Source: Variovorax paradoxus EPS (GTDB lineage Bacteria > Pseudomonadota > Gammaproteobacteria > Burkholderiales > Burkholderiaceae_C). From it: a stretch of 64,000 nt of DNA. This document shows positions 49,436 to 59,290 of this stretch, piece by piece. How positions within the stretch are numbered: the stretch's first letter is position 1; each line of letters starts with the position of its first letter. The notes below the pieces were generated by a model. The model was not told the DNA's origin. It saw nothing but the letters and a program-made list of their open reading frames with translations, and made no database searches. Made by a program: the position numbers and the translations under genes. The stretch covers positions 6,262,001 to 6,326,000 of the forward strand of contig NC_014931.1 in assembly GCF_000184745.1 (NCBI RefSeq), in the 5' to 3' direction.

Positions 49436-50023
49436 ATGACCATTCATGACCGCGTCCGGGTGCACGAAGTCACCCTTCTTTCCGACAACTGGTACACGCT
49501 CAGGACCACCCGCTTCGAGTGGCGGCGCAACGACGGCCAATGGCAGCGCATGGACCGCGAGACCTACGACCGCGGCAACGGCGCGACGCTCCTGCCCTAC
49601 AACCTCGCGCAGCGCACGGTGCTGCTGACGCGGCAGTTCCGCTACCCGGCCTTCGTCAACGGGCACGACGACCTGCTGATCGAGGCTGCCGCGGGCCTGC
49701 TCGACAACGCGGCGCCCGAAGAGCGCATCCGCGCCGAGGTCGAGGAAGAACTCGGCTACCGCCTCGGCACGGTGCAGAAGATCTTCGAGAGCTTCATGAG
49801 CCCGGGTTCGGTGACCGAGAAGCTGCACTTCTTCATTGCGCCCTACGAGCCCGCAATGCGCATCGGCAGCGGCGGCGGGCTGGCCGAGGAGGGCGAGGAC
49901 ATCGAGGTGCTCGAACTGGGCATCGACGAGGCGCTCGCGATGGTGGCGGACGGCCGCATCGCCGACGCCAAGACGGTGATGCTGCTGTATCACGCGAAGC
50001 TGCACGTCTTCGCCGCGGCGTAG
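49436..50023 (+). CDS. Nudix hydrolase (NudK-like)
   Basis: 195 residues. The Nudix box reads AGLLDNAAPEERIRAEVEEE, then LGY, with the usual Arg replaced by Ala but the metal-binding Glu residues kept. Family resemblance is to GDP-mannose/ADP-ribose pyrophosphatases of the NudK group (VNGHDDLLIEAAAGLLD). ATG 49436 is the start because homologs begin with DRVRVHEVTLLSDNW. Divergent from the DeoR gene, which might regulate it. Confidence 0.88.
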   Translation: MTIHDRVRVHEVTLLSDNWYTLRTTRFEWRRNDGQWQRMDRETYDRGNGATLLPYNLAQRTVLLTRQFRYPAFVNGHDDLLIEAAAGLLDNAAPEERIRAEVEEELGYRLGTVQKIFESFMSPGSVTEKLHFFIAPYEPAMRIGSGGGLAEEGEDIEVLELGIDEALAMVADGRIADAKTVMLLYHAKLHVFAAA

Positions 50024-50051
50024 CTGCAAACGTGATCGGGATAATCGCCCG

Positions 50052-51476
50052 ATGCCTTTCGCCACCCGCCTGATCCCGTCCCTCTTCGTCTCCCTTGCCA
50101 CGCTGGCCTCGGCCAGTGCCTTCGCCCAGCAGGCCCTTCCTACCGGCGTCGAAGCCGCCCTGGCACGCGCAAAGGTGTCGCGCGAGACGGTGACGATGCT
50201 GGTGGTCGATGCCGACGGCACCCGCCCGCCGCGCCTGGCCTGGCGCTCGCAGGTGCCGGTGAATCCGGCGTCGATGATGAAACTGGTCACCACCTACGCG
50301 GCGCTCGACCTGCTCGGCCCCGCCTACAGCTGGACCACGCCGGTGTACGTCGAGGGCACGGTGAGCAACGGCGTGCTCGACGGCAACCTCTACATCAAGG
50401 GCCAGGGCGATCCGAAGCTGGTGCTCGAACGCGTGTGGCTGATGCTGCGCCACGTGCAGGGCCTGGGCATCACCACGGTGAGCGGCGACATCGTGATCGA
50501 CCGCAGCGCCTTCGAGAACACGGCCGAGAACGACCCGAGCGCCTTCGACGGCGAACCGCTGCGGCCCTACAACGCGTCGCCGGATGCGCTGCTCATCAAC
50601 TTCAAGTCGGTCAACATGACCTTCGCGCCCGACCGCGCCGGGCAGATCGCGCGCGTGAGCTACGAGCCGCCGCTCGCGAGCGTGGCGATGCCGGCCACGG
50701 TGCCGCTCGCGCCCGGCGAATGCGGCGACTGGCGCACCGCGCTCAAGACCGATTTCAGCGACGTCAACCGCATCCGCTTCAACGGCGGCTTCCCGGCTTC
50801 CTGCGGCGAGAAGAGCTGGGCCGTGGCGTACGGCGATCCGCGCACCTACAGCCTGCGCGCGATCGGCGGCATGTGGGCCGAGATGGGCGGGCGCGTCGGC
50901 GGCCAGATGCGCGAAGGCCGCGTGCCCGCGAACCTGAAGCCGGCCTTCGAGTTCGGCTCGCCGCCGCTCGCCGAGGTGATCCGCGACATCAACAAGTACA
51001 GCAACAACGTGATGGCGCAGCAGGTGTTTCTGACCATCGGCCTCACGCAGAAGAACCGCGGCACCTTCGAGGCCTCGCGCAGCGCGCTGGGCCAGTGGTG
51101 GCGCGACCGCATCGGCACCGGCGAGGCACAGCCGGTGTTCGAGAACGGCTCGGGCCTGTCGCGCGATGAGCGCATCAGCGCGGCCGCGCTCGGCAAGATG
51201 CTGCAGGTGGCATGGCGCTCGCCGGTGATGCCGGAGCTGATGTCCTCGCTGCCCGCCTCGGGCGTCGATGGCACGCTGAAGAAGCGGGCGCTGCGCTCGG
51301 GCGGTGCCGCGCACCTGAAGACCGGCACGCTGCGCGACGCCTCGGGCGTGGCCGGCTACGTGCACGGCGCGAGCGGCCGTCGGTATGTGCTGGTGGCCAT
51401 CGCGAACGGCGAGAACGCGGGCGCCACGCGCGCGGCGTTCGACGCGCTGGTCGACTGGGCTTCTCAGGACAACTGA
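50052..51476 (+). CDS. dacB: D-alanyl-D-alanine carboxypeptidase/endopeptidase (PBP4)
   Basis: 474 residues with a signal peptide (LFVSLATLASASAFAQQ). The penicillin-binding triad is complete: SMMK with Ser74/Lys77, SNN in INKYSNNVMAQQV, and KTGTL in AAHLKTGTLRDAS. It trims or cuts peptidoglycan cross-links in the periplasm. The insert of about 160 residues after SxxK fits PBP4. Located after the Nudix gene. Confidence 0.95.
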   Translation: MPFATRLIPSLFVSLATLASASAFAQQALPTGVEAALARAKVSRETVTMLVVDADGTRPPRLAWRSQVPVNPASMMKLVTTYAALDLLGPAYSWTTPVYVEGTVSNGVLDGNLYIKGQGDPKLVLERVWLMLRHVQGLGITTVSGDIVIDRSAFENTAENDPSAFDGEPLRPYNASPDALLINFKSVNMTFAPDRAGQIARVSYEPPLASVAMPATVPLAPGECGDWRTALKTDFSDVNRIRFNGGFPASCGEKSWAVAYGDPRTYSLRAIGGMWAEMGGRVGGQMREGRVPANLKPAFEFGSPPLAEVIRDINKYSNNVMAQQVFLTIGLTQKNRGTFEASRSALGQWWRDRIGTGEAQPVFENGSGLSRDERISAAALGKMLQVAWRSPVMPELMSSLPASGVDGTLKKRALRSGGAAHLKTGTLRDASGVAGYVHGASGRRYVLVAIANGENAGATRAAFDALVDWASQDN

Positions 51477-51640
51477 CCGACGACAAAGGGCTGCTTCGCC
51501 GCGACTTCGGCCACCCTTTGTACTGAAAACTTCTGTAGGTGTAGGCCGCTTGCGCGCGGCCATGGCGCTGCCCAGAATCGGACGCTCGTTCGGTTCAACA
51601 CTCAGCGATACAGCCACAGCGACACAGCAGGAGACACGCC

Positions 51641-53224
51641 TTGAACAAGCCGCAACCACAACGACCCACCACCCCGCTGCACAGGACGGTGGCCCTTGCC
51701 GGCGTCACGCTGCTGCTCGCAGCCTGCGGAGGCGGCGGAGATGGAGGCGGCATCGGCGTCGGCTTCCCGCCGCCCGTCACCGACACCGGGCGCGGCTCGG
51801 TCATCACCAATCCGCCCGCGCAGGTCACGCGGCTGTCGGTCGACCAGTTCAAGACGCTGCTGGGCGCCGACGGCAAGGGGCGCGCGCTGCTGCAGGTCGC
51901 GGGCACGCCCAAGTGCGGCATCGACACGCGCTACCTCGAATACCGCACCGTCGGCGGCAAGGGCGAAGCCACCACCGCCACGGCCGCGATCATGGTGCCC
52001 TCGGGCACCGACGTGGCCTGCAATGGCGCGCGGCCGGTGGTGCTCTACGCGCACGGCACGAACGCCGCGCGCGACTACAACCTCGCCAAGTGGACCGACA
52101 TCAAACAGGCCGCCGCCGGCGAGGGCGTAGTGATCGCCGCCATGCTCGCGGCCCAGGGCTACATCGTGGTGGCGCCCAACTACGCGGGCTACGACAAGTC
52201 GACCCTGGCCTACCACCCGTACCTGAACGGCGACCAACAGGGCAAGGACATGGTCGATGCGCTCACGGCAGCGCGCAAGACCTTCTCGGGCATCGACGCG
52301 AACGATGCGGGCTCGCTCTTCATCACCGGCTATTCGCAGGGCGGCTACGTCGCGATGGCCGCGCACCGCGAGATGCAGGCCACGGGCAAGACGGTGACGG
52401 CCTCGGCGCCGCTGTCGGCGCCCTCGGCCATCAGCCTCCTGACCGACTACACCTTCCAGGGCTGGCCGGCGCTGGGCGCGACGCTCTTCGTGCCGCTGCT
52501 CTCGACCAGCTGGCAGCAGCAGTTCGGCAACGTCTACAACGCCACCGACGACGTGTACGAAGCGCAATACGCCACCGGCATCGACACCCTGCTGCCGAGC
52601 GCGGCGCCCGACACGCTGTTCTCCGGCGGCAAGCTGCCGCAGCTCGCGCTGTTTCCGGCCAACGCGACGCCGGGGCCGGTGAGCCCCGACCTGTCGATCT
52701 TCTACGGCGCCAACAACCTGGTGCGCCAGAGCTACCTCACGCAGGCGGCCGGCGATGTCCAGTCCAACCCCTGCCCCGGCAACGCGCTGCCCGCGACGGC
52801 GGCATCGCTGAGCTCGACGTCGCCGCTCAATTGCAGCCCCTCGACGGGCTTTCGCAAGGCGGCGCTGGCCAACGATCTGCGCAACTGGGTGCCGACGCGG
52901 CCGGTGCTGATGTGCGGCGGCGCCAACGACCCGACGGTGAACTTCGTCAGCACCCGCGCCACCGCGGGCTACTTCCGCGCGAAGGGCATGCCGGCTTCGG
53001 CGTTGGCGGTGGTGGACCTGGAGGATTCGGGCGCGACCGACGCCTATTCGGCCGCCCGCGCCGGCTTCGCGCAGGCCAAGGACACGCTCGCGCAGAACAC
53101 GCCGGGCAGCAACGCCGACAAGGCACGCGCGGTCACGGCCGCGTACCACGGCACACTGGCGCCGCCGTTCTGCCTGGCGGCAGCGCGCGGGTTCTTCCAG
53201 GGTGTGCTGGCCGCCGGGGGTTGA
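51641..53224 (+). CDS. Secreted alpha/beta hydrolase lipoprotein
   Basis: 527 residues with a TTG start supported by GGAG eight bases upstream. Lipobox LLLAAC puts Cys29 at the mature end, followed by a Gly-rich spacer. The hydrolase fold has the nucleophile Ser232 in ITGYSQGGYVAM, the Asp/His region in the last 150 residues (CGGANDPTVNF, AYHGTLAPPFC) and an N-terminal oxyanion stretch YAHGTNAARDYN. It resembles secretory lipases and related esterases; substrate unknown. Confidence 0.85.
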   Translation: MNKPQPQRPTTPLHRTVALAGVTLLLAACGGGGDGGGIGVGFPPPVTDTGRGSVITNPPAQVTRLSVDQFKTLLGADGKGRALLQVAGTPKCGIDTRYLEYRTVGGKGEATTATAAIMVPSGTDVACNGARPVVLYAHGTNAARDYNLAKWTDIKQAAAGEGVVIAAMLAAQGYIVVAPNYAGYDKSTLAYHPYLNGDQQGKDMVDALTAARKTFSGIDANDAGSLFITGYSQGGYVAMAAHREMQATGKTVTASAPLSAPSAISLLTDYTFQGWPALGATLFVPLLSTSWQQQFGNVYNATDDVYEAQYATGIDTLLPSAAPDTLFSGGKLPQLALFPANATPGPVSPDLSIFYGANNLVRQSYLTQAAGDVQSNPCPGNALPATAASLSSTSPLNCSPSTGFRKAALANDLRNWVPTRPVLMCGGANDPTVNFVSTRATAGYFRAKGMPASALAVVDLEDSGATDAYSAARAGFAQAKDTLAQNTPGSNADKARAVTAAYHGTLAPPFCLAAARGFFQGVLAAGG

Positions 53225-53322
53225 GCCTAGCCCTCAGGCTGCGCGCACTTCGTGTCGCGCGCCTTCCTCCTGCCGGGGGCAACACCTGAGGTCCGGCCAG
53301 GCCGGCTCCTCGGTGTTCCGGA

Positions 53323-54324
53323 TCAGGCCGCCGAAGCGCGCTGGAGCCGGTCGCGCACGCCTTCCCACTCGGGCGTATCGGGCGGCGTCTCGACCCAGAT
53401 CAGCTTGACGCCCTGCGCGTCGAACTCGCGCAGTACCGCGAAGAGCTGATGCGCGCTGGCCGCCGCGTCGTCGGGCATGCGCCGCTGCAGCACGCGCTGC
53501 GAACGGCAGCGCAGGCTGGTGCGCGACCAGACGGCGATGTGCGCGGCATTGGCGCCCAGCACATCCAGGCCGGTCTGCAGCGCCTTGGCATCCATCAATC
53601 GCACCTTGGCATTCGGCGCGTAGTGCGCCTCGAGCGTGCCCGAGGCGCGCGGGTCGGGGGTTTCGAGCACGTCGCGGTCGCTGAGCTTTTCGCCGCAGGC
53701 CGCTTCGATCTGGGCGCGCGTGATGAGGCCCGGGCGCAGCAGCACGGGCGCGCCGCGGCTGCAGTCGACGATGGTCGATTCGATCCCGACCTCGCAGGCG
53801 CCGCCATCTACCACTGGCACCGCCTCGCCGAACTCCTCGTACACATGCTGGGCCGTGGTCGGGCTCACGCGGCCGAAGCGGTTGGCGCTCGGCCCGGCGA
53901 CGCCCGGCACGCCCTGCTCGGCGCAGGCTTCGAGCAGCGCCTGGGCCACGGGGTGCGAAGGGCAACGGAGGCCGATGGTGTCCTGCCCGCCCGCGGCCGC
54001 CGTGCCCACGCCCGGCTGGCGCGTGACGATCAGCGTGAGCGGACCGGGCCAGAAGGCCTGCACCAGCTTCTGCGCGAAGAGCGGCAGCGGCTGGGCGAAG
54101 CGCGAGAGCGCCTCGGTGCCCTTCATGCCGGCCGCAACGTGAACTATCAACGGGTGGTCGGCGGGCCGCCCCTTGGCCTTGAAGATCCCGGCCACGGCCA
54201 TGTCGCTGCTCGCGTCGGCGCCCAGGCCGTAGACGGTCTCGGTCGGGAACGCGACCAACCCGCCCGCGCGCAACATGCGCACCGCCTCGGCGATGGCTTC
54301 AGGGGATTGGCCGTCGAGGATCAT
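53323..54324 (-). CDS. sua5: L-threonylcarbamoyladenylate synthase (Sua5 type)
   Basis: 333 residues: an N-terminal YrdC domain (GGLVAFPTETVYGLGADASS, KGRPADHPLIVHV, GVAGPSANRFGRVSPT) followed by a C-terminal Sua5 domain, which separates it from short TsaC proteins. It makes threonylcarbamoyl-AMP for the tRNA t6A pathway with TsaB (48 kb). Start and stop overlap with purK (ATGA), so it is coupled to purine genes. Confidence 0.94.
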   Translation of the reverse strand: MILDGQSPEAIAEAVRMLRAGGLVAFPTETVYGLGADASSDMAVAGIFKAKGRPADHPLIVHVAAGMKGTEALSRFAQPLPLFAQKLVQAFWPGPLTLIVTRQPGVGTAAAGGQDTIGLRCPSHPVAQALLEACAEQGVPGVAGPSANRFGRVSPTTAQHVYEEFGEAVPVVDGGACEVGIESTIVDCSRGAPVLLRPGLITRAQIEAACGEKLSDRDVLETPDPRASGTLEAHYAPNAKVRLMDAKALQTGLDVLGANAAHIAVWSRTSLRCRSQRVLQRRMPDDAAASAHQLFAVLREFDAQGVKLIWVETPPDTPEWEGVRDRLQRASAA

Positions 54325-55514
54325 GCGAGGCCGGTCACTTCCACCGGCGGCAGTCCCAGCAGTTGGGCAGCCTGCGAGGCGTTGGCGCGCACGCTCTCCA
54401 GCGTGGCGCCGGTGAGGGTCAGGTGGCCCATCTTGCGGCCGGGCCGCGGCTCGATCTTTCCGTAGAGGTGCAGGTGCACGCCGGGCAGCGCGAGCACGTC
54501 GCTCCAGCGCGGCGAGACGGGTTTCTCTTCACCCGAGGTGAACCACAGGTCGCCCAGCAGGTTCAGCATGATCGCGGGGCTGTGCTGACGCGGCGGCGCG
54601 AGCGGCAGGCCGGCGAGGGTGCGCACCTGCAGCTCGAACTGCGACACGTCGCAGGCTTCCATCGTGTAGTGGCCGCTGTTGTGCGGACGCGGCGCCATTT
54701 CGTTGACCACCAGCGAGCCGTCGGCCAGCGCGAAGAACTCGACGCACAGCACGCCCACGTAGCCCAGGCCGTTGGCGATGCTTTTCGCGGAATTGACCGC
54801 GCCCTGCGCCACCGTCTTGGGCATGTTCAGCGCGTGCACTTCGGTGACGGCCAGGATGCCGTCGCGGTGCAGGTTGCGCTGGGCCGGGAAATGCACGATC
54901 TGCCCGTCGCGGCCGCGCGCGAGGATCACCGAGCATTCGAATTCGAGCGGCAGCAGCTTCTCGAGCACGCAGGGCACGCAGCCCGAGGCCTGCCAGGCTT
55001 CGACCAGCTCGGCGCGGGTCTTCACGCGCTGCTGGCCCTTGCCGTCGTAGCCCAGGCGCGCGGTCTTCAGGATGCCGGGCAAGAGGTGGTCTTCGATGGC
55101 GGCGAGCTGCGCGGCCGTCTCGATGACCGCGTAGGGTGCGCAGGGCACGCCGCAGCGGGTGAAGTGGGCCTTCTCGGCGATGCGGTCCTGCGCGATGGCG
55201 ATGGCCGAGGCGGCGGGCGATACCGGTCGGGCGACCGCCAGATGCTCCAGCGAGGGCGCTGGCACGTTCTCGAACTCGGTCGTCACCGCATCGGCGAGGC
55301 CGGCGAGGCGGGCGAGGCCGTCGACATCGGCGTAGTCGCTGTGGATGTGGTGGTGGCTCACCCGGCCGGCGGGGCTGTCGGCATCGGGGTCGAGCACCGC
55401 CGTGAAGTAGCCCATGCGCTGGGCGGCATGCGCGAACATGCGGCCCAGCTGGCCGCCCCCGAGCACGCCGAGCGTGGCGCCCGGGAGGATGGGCAGGTCG
55501 GCGTTCTGGGTCAC
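54321..55514 (-). CDS. purK: N5-carboxyaminoimidazole ribonucleotide synthase
   Basis: 397 residues, ATP-grasp enzyme that carboxylates AIR to N5-CAIR. The N-terminal biotin-carboxylase-like motif [20 protein letters not shown] and the ATP-grasp segments [28 protein letters not shown] and [15 protein letters not shown] are all there. The start is GTG (55514), with GGAGG upstream, overlapping the purE stop (GTGA). Confidence 0.95.
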   Translation of the reverse strand: MTQNADLPILPGATLGVLGGGQLGRMFAHAAQRMGYFTAVLDPDADSPAGRVSHHHIHSDYADVDGLARLAGLADAVTTEFENVPAPSLEHLAVARPVSPAASAIAIAQDRIAEKAHFTRCGVPCAPYAVIETAAQLAAIEDHLLPGILKTARLGYDGKGQQRVKTRAELVEAWQASGCVPCVLEKLLPLEFECSVILARGRDGQIVHFPAQRNLHRDGILAVTEVHALNMPKTVAQGAVNSAKSIANGLGYVGVLCVEFFALADGSLVVNEMAPRPHNSGHYTMEACDVSQFELQVRTLAGLPLAPPRQHSPAIMLNLLGDLWFTSGEEKPVSPRWSDVLALPGVHLHLYGKIEPRPGRKMGHLTLTGATLESVRANASQAAQLLGLPPVEVTGLA

Positions 55515-56062
55515 AGGGCACCTCCGCCTTGCGGCGAGAAAGGAGAAACGGCGGGCGCTTCGCCGGCAGGGGCCGGCGGCAGCGTCATGGCTTCGGCGGC
55601 GGCCGTCTGGGCCGTGCGGAAGGCGTCGAGCTTCGCGCGGAGCGCCGGGTTGTTCACCGCCAGCATCGCCACCGCGAACAGCGCCGCGTTGGCCGCGCCG
55701 GCATTGCCGATCGCGAAAGTGGCCACCGGCACGCCCTTGGGCATCTGCACGATGCTGTACAGGGAATCGACGCCCTGCAGGTGGCGGCTGGCCACCGGCA
55801 CGCCGAGCACCGGCACCGTGGTTTTCGAGGCCAGCATGCCCGGCAGATGGGCCGCGCCGCCCGCGCCCGCGATGATCGCGGTGAGCCCGCGCCCGGCGGC
55901 GCCTTCGGCGTACGCGAACAGCGCATCGGGCATCCGGTGGGCCGAGACCACCTTTGCTTCGTGCCCGATTCCGAATTGCTGGAGAATCTCGACCGCGTTG
56001 CGCATCGTCTCCCAATCGGAGCTCGAGCCCATCACTACACCGACCTGAATGGTTTCGTTCAT
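55511..56062 (-). CDS. purE: N5-carboxyaminoimidazole ribonucleotide mutase
   Basis: 183 residues. PurE converts N5-CAIR to CAIR. Signature [17 protein letters not shown], then [11 protein letters not shown] and [16 protein letters not shown]. The C-terminal tail is Pro/Ala-rich and longer than usual. First gene of purE-purK-sua5; only 36 bp separate its ATG from the divergent thioredoxin gene, so the promoters overlap neighbouring DNA. Confidence 0.96.
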   Translation of the reverse strand: MNETIQVGVVMGSSSDWETMRNAVEILQQFGIGHEAKVVSAHRMPDALFAYAEGAAGRGLTAIIAGAGGAAHLPGMLASKTTVPVLGVPVASRHLQGVDSLYSIVQMPKGVPVATFAIGNAGAANAALFAVAMLAVNNPALRAKLDAFRTAQTAAAEAMTLPPAPAGEAPAVSPFSPQGGGAL

Positions 56063-56098
56063 GGTTTCAATTTTACGTTTCACCCCCAGTTGGTTCCG

Positions 56099-57019
56099 AT
56101 GATCGACATCACTCTCGAAAATTTCCAGGCCGAGCTGATCGAAGGCTCCGTCGCCGCGCCGGTGCTGCTGGACATCTGGGCCGAATGGTGCGGCCCCTGC
56201 AAACAGCTCGGACCGGTGCTCGAAAAGCTCGAGGTCGAGTACGCCGGCCGCTTCACGCTGGCCAAGCTCGATGCCGACAAGGTGCCGCAGATTTCTTCGC
56301 AACTGTCCGAGATGTTCGGCGTGCGCAGCATCCCGTTCTGCGTGATGTTCAAGGACGGCCAGCCGGTCGACGGCTTCGTCGGCGCCATTCCGGCCGAGAA
56401 GATCCGCGAATTCCTCGACAAGCACGTGCCCGGCGCCGACGAGGCCGAAGCCGCTTCGGAAGAAGCCGCCGCGCAGGAAGCGCTGGCCGAGGGCGACATG
56501 GAGGGCGCGCTGGAGAAGCTGCAGCACGCGGTGGCCACCGATCCGGCCAACGACGACGCCCGCTTCGACTACATCAAGCTCCTGCTGCAGGAAGGCCGCG
56601 TCGACGATGCCAAGGTCGCTTTTGCACCGGTGATCGCCAAGACCGCGCTCGTGCGCCGCTTCGACTCGCTGCAGCGCTGGATGGACGCCATCGACTTCGC
56701 GGCGCCCGTCACCGGAGCCGCGCCCGCGATCGCCGAGTTCGACGCGAAGATCGCCGCCAACAAGCGCGACTTCGAGGCCCGCTTCGGCCGAGCCCGCCTC
56801 CTGATGGCCGAACAGCGCTGGACCGACGCGATGGACGAACTGCTCGACATCCTGATGCGCGACAAGACCTGGAGCGAAGACCTCGCCCGCAAGACCTACA
56901 TCGCGATCCTCGATGTGATCGAGCCGCCGAAGGTGAAGGTGGCCGACGGGCAGATTCCGCCGGACGATCCGGTCGTGGCCACCTACCGGCGTCGGCTCAG
57001 CAGCGTGGTACTGAGCTGA
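56099..57019 (+). CDS. Thioredoxin-TPR co-chaperone (CnoX/YbbN-like)
   Basis: 306 residues. Residues 1-105 form a thioredoxin domain with an intact WCGPC active site (Cys31, Cys34), unlike E. coli YbbN, so it may be a true oxidoreductase. Residues 130-300 contain TPR-like helical repeats ([40 protein letters not shown]). CnoX proteins protect substrates from oxidation and pass them to GroEL/DnaK. The ATG lies without a strong ribosome site. Confidence 0.88.
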   Translation: MIDITLENFQAELIEGSVAAPVLLDIWAEWCGPCKQLGPVLEKLEVEYAGRFTLAKLDADKVPQISSQLSEMFGVRSIPFCVMFKDGQPVDGFVGAIPAEKIREFLDKHVPGADEAEAASEEAAAQEALAEGDMEGALEKLQHAVATDPANDDARFDYIKLLLQEGRVDDAKVAFAPVIAKTALVRRFDSLQRWMDAIDFAAPVTGAAPAIAEFDAKIAANKRDFEARFGRARLLMAEQRWTDAMDELLDILMRDKTWSEDLARKTYIAILDVIEPPKVKVADGQIPPDDPVVATYRRRLSSVVLS

Positions 57020-57059
57020 AAACTGAAAATGCGCAGCTTGATGCGCATTGAATTGAAAA

Positions 57060-57083
57060 AGCGACCCAGGGGTCGCTTTTTTA
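57060..57083 (+). terminator. Intrinsic terminator after the thioredoxin gene
   Basis: Stem AGCGACC/GGTCGCT with a four-base loop and six T. A small extra hairpin (ATGCGC/GCGCAT, 57030-57048) precedes it. It separates the thioredoxin gene from the hipBA promoter. Confidence 0.88.
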
Positions 57084-57112
57084 TTGCTTGCTTATCCCTA
57101 AATAGATAGTAT
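57084..57112 (+). promoter_or_regulatory. Possible hipBA promoter with an overlapping operator
   Basis: TTGCTT (57084-57089) and TAGTAT (57107-57112) stand 17 bp apart as candidate -35/-10 boxes. Between and over them lies an inverted repeat TATC-N8-GATA (57093-57108), close in form to the TATCC-N8-GGATA operators of E. coli HipB but with a spacer two bases shorter. Autorepression by the antitoxin is expected. Confidence 0.5.
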
Positions 57113-57144
57113 TGCTACTCAATTTGAAGGGAAAGCGTACGCCA

Positions 57145-57453
57145 ATGCTCCAACTCACCGAAGAACTCGAAAAAGCCCGCAAGGCCGGCGGCCTGAGCCA
57201 GGAAGCACTGGCCACCCAGGCCGGCCTTTCGCGCATGACGGTGCAGCGCATCGAAAGCGGCCAGATCGATCCGCGGCTGTCGACGCTGCTCGAAATGGCG
57301 CGCGTGCTGGGGCTCGAGCTGATGCCCGTGCCCGCCACCCTGCGCCCGCAGCTCGAGGACTTCGTGCGCTCGGGCGGCCGCCTGCTCGGCCAGCCGGCGG
57401 GCGTGGGCGCACCGCCGTCCATTGCGCAGAGCCTGGCTGACGAGAGCCGGTGA
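57145..57453 (+). CDS. hipB: HipB-type antitoxin (HTH)
   Basis: 102 residues, Xre/Cro HTH: LEKARKAGGLSQEALATQAG, then LSRMTVQRIESGQIDPRLST (recognition helix). The C-terminal tail (GRLLGQPAGVGAPPSIAQSL) probably contacts the kinase. ATG 57145 is chosen for the ribosome site GAAGGGA; the open frame starts earlier with TTG. Its stop overlaps the hipA start (GTGA). Confidence 0.85.
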   Translation: MLQLTEELEKARKAGGLSQEALATQAGLSRMTVQRIESGQIDPRLSTLLEMARVLGLELMPVPATLRPQLEDFVRSGGRLLGQPAGVGAPPSIAQSLADESR

Positions 57454-58784
57454 GCACGAGCGCCGCGTTCAACACCGGCATCCGCTACCTGCGGATGCAT
57501 CTGCATGCGCCAGACGGCGGGCGGCGCGCCATCGGCTATCTCTCGCAATACGGCGACATCCTTCGCGTGTCCTTCGACGAGGCGTATATCGCCGACCCCG
57601 GGCGCCCGACGCTGTCGCTGGCCTACCGCGGTGCGGATGAAGCCGCGACCCGCGCGATCCTGGCCTCGGCGCGCGACACCCGCGTCTCGCGCAGCGACGG
57701 CCACTGGCCGAGCTACTTCCAGAACCTGCTGCCCGAAGGCCACAACCGTGAGCGCCTCGCGCAGCAGCGCGGCTGCGCGGCCGACGACGAATTCGAGCTG
57801 CTGGCCGCAGCCGGTCACGACCTGATGGGCGCGCTCGAGGTGGAGCCGGTGCCCACGGCCGAAGGCATTCCCGACACCGTGCGCCACTGGCACACAGCGC
57901 TCGGCCTGGACGTGCTGGAGCCCGGCTTCGTCGAGATGCCGGTGGAAGACGCCGCCGCGATCCCCGGCGTGGTGACCAAGTTTTCAGCGGTGCAGGACGG
58001 GCGGCGCTACGTGGTGCGGCGTCACGGGGCCGCGGGCTCCTTCATCCTCAAGCTGCCGAGCACGCGGCATCCGGACCTGGTCGACAACGAGTTCACCGGC
58101 TATCGCCTCTGCGGCGCGTTGGGCCTGGATTGCGCCGAAGCCAGCGTGATCGGCCGCGCCGACGCCGACCTCCCCGAGCAGGTGCGCTTCGAGCAGATCC
58201 TCGCGGTGCGCCGCTTCGACCGCACGCCGGAAGGTGGGCGCATCCACATGGAAGAGTTCGCGCAGGTGCTGCAGTACGAGCCCCGGCAGAAATACGGCCG
58301 GGGCCTCGCGGTCGACTGGCCCGCGATGCTGCGCGTGCTCGACCGCCTCTCGCTCAACCCGGTAGCGGACGTGCGCGAGTGCGTGCGCCGAATCGTCGCG
58401 TTCATCCTGCTGGGCAACAGCGACGCCCACCTGAAGAACTGGGCGCTGCGCTATCCCGACGGCGTGGCGCCGGTGCTCGCGCCGCTCTACGACCCGGTGT
58501 GCGTGGCCGCCTTCTTCGAGGACGTGCCGGCCGGCGACTACGGCGTGAACCGCGCGATCGACGCCAAGCTGCGCGCCTTCGACTGGCCGGCGCTCGACGC
58601 CCTGCTGCGCTCGGCGGGCCTGCTGCGTCCGGCAAGGCTCATGGCCATTGCCCGCGACACGGTGCGCCAGGCGCAAGCCGAATGGCCCGCGCTGCTCGGC
58701 CAGGACGGCACGCCGGCCAGCGTGCGGCGCTGCGTGGAGGCCCGACTGGCGGGCGGCGTGGCGCTGGCGTCATTGGCGAGCTGA
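57450..58784 (+). CDS. hipA: HipA-family serine/threonine kinase toxin
   Basis: 444 residues, GTG start overlapping the hipB stop. It has an N-terminal HipA domain (GYLSQYGDILRVSFDEAYIA, FQNLLPEGHNRERLAQQRG) and the C-terminal kinase domain with YRLCGALGLDCAEASVIG, the catalytic segment ILLGNSDAHLKNWALR (Asp near residue 325) and APLYDPVC. E. coli HipA phosphorylates GltX and halts translation; the target here is unknown. The two genes form a type II toxin-antitoxin module. Confidence 0.9.
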   Translation: MSTSAAFNTGIRYLRMHLHAPDGGRRAIGYLSQYGDILRVSFDEAYIADPGRPTLSLAYRGADEAATRAILASARDTRVSRSDGHWPSYFQNLLPEGHNRERLAQQRGCAADDEFELLAAAGHDLMGALEVEPVPTAEGIPDTVRHWHTALGLDVLEPGFVEMPVEDAAAIPGVVTKFSAVQDGRRYVVRRHGAAGSFILKLPSTRHPDLVDNEFTGYRLCGALGLDCAEASVIGRADADLPEQVRFEQILAVRRFDRTPEGGRIHMEEFAQVLQYEPRQKYGRGLAVDWPAMLRVLDRLSLNPVADVRECVRRIVAFILLGNSDAHLKNWALRYPDGVAPVLAPLYDPVCVAAFFEDVPAGDYGVNRAIDAKLRAFDWPALDALLRSAGLLRPARLMAIARDTVRQAQAEWPALLGQDGTPASVRRCVEARLAGGVALASLAS

Positions 58785-58849
58785 GCCACGTCGCATACGA
58801 TGGCGCCCGATTTCATCTTGTTGCAGATTCTCAAAAGGAAAGACTGGCC

Positions 58850-59290
58850 ATGCGTTCCTTCGCCCGCCATATCGCGCTCCCCGTGCTTGCCACGGCCGCG
58901 CTGCTGACCACCTTGACCGGCTGCGGGAGCGGCATCAGCCTGGACGAACCCATCGAAGGCCCGGTGTGGCGCCTCGCGCAGCTGGGCGACGAGCCCATCG
59001 CGCCGGGCGGCGATGCGCAGATCCAGTTCGATCGCAGCAGCGGGCGCGTGAGCGGATCGGGCGGATGCAACCGCGTGTCGGGTACGTTCACCCGCAGCGG
59101 CATCACGCTGAAGATCGGGCAGTTGGCCTCCACGCGCATGGCCTGCGCCGACCCGGTGCGCGGGGCCAACGAGGCGCAGTTCCTCTCGGCGCTGCAGAGC
59201 ACGACGAGCTACAGCCTCGCGCCAGGGCGGCTGGCGCTGCTCGACGCCAGCGGGCGGACCGTCGCGACGTTGAGTTCAGGGAACCGCTGA
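58850..59290 (+). CDS. META-domain lipoprotein (HslJ-like)
   Basis: 146 residues, lipobox signal (LATAALLTTLTGC, Cys near 25). The META domain carries WRLAQLGDEPIA and SGSGGCNRVSGTFT, the conserved GCN motif, and RMACADP. HslJ-type proteins are heat-induced outer-membrane proteins of unclear role. Start at ATG 58850 with AAAGGAAAG upstream. Confidence 0.88.
   Translation: MRSFARHIALPVLATAALLTTLTGCGSGISLDEPIEGPVWRLAQLGDEPIAPGGDAQIQFDRSSGRVSGSGGCNRVSGTFTRSGITLKIGQLASTRMACADPVRGANEAQFLSALQSTTSYSLAPGRLALLDASGRTVATLSSGNR

Noticed and set aside
51385..53289. Plus-strand frame of 634 codons overlapping dacB and the hydrolase
   Set aside because: It is out of frame with two well-supported genes and gives Arg-rich sequence only.
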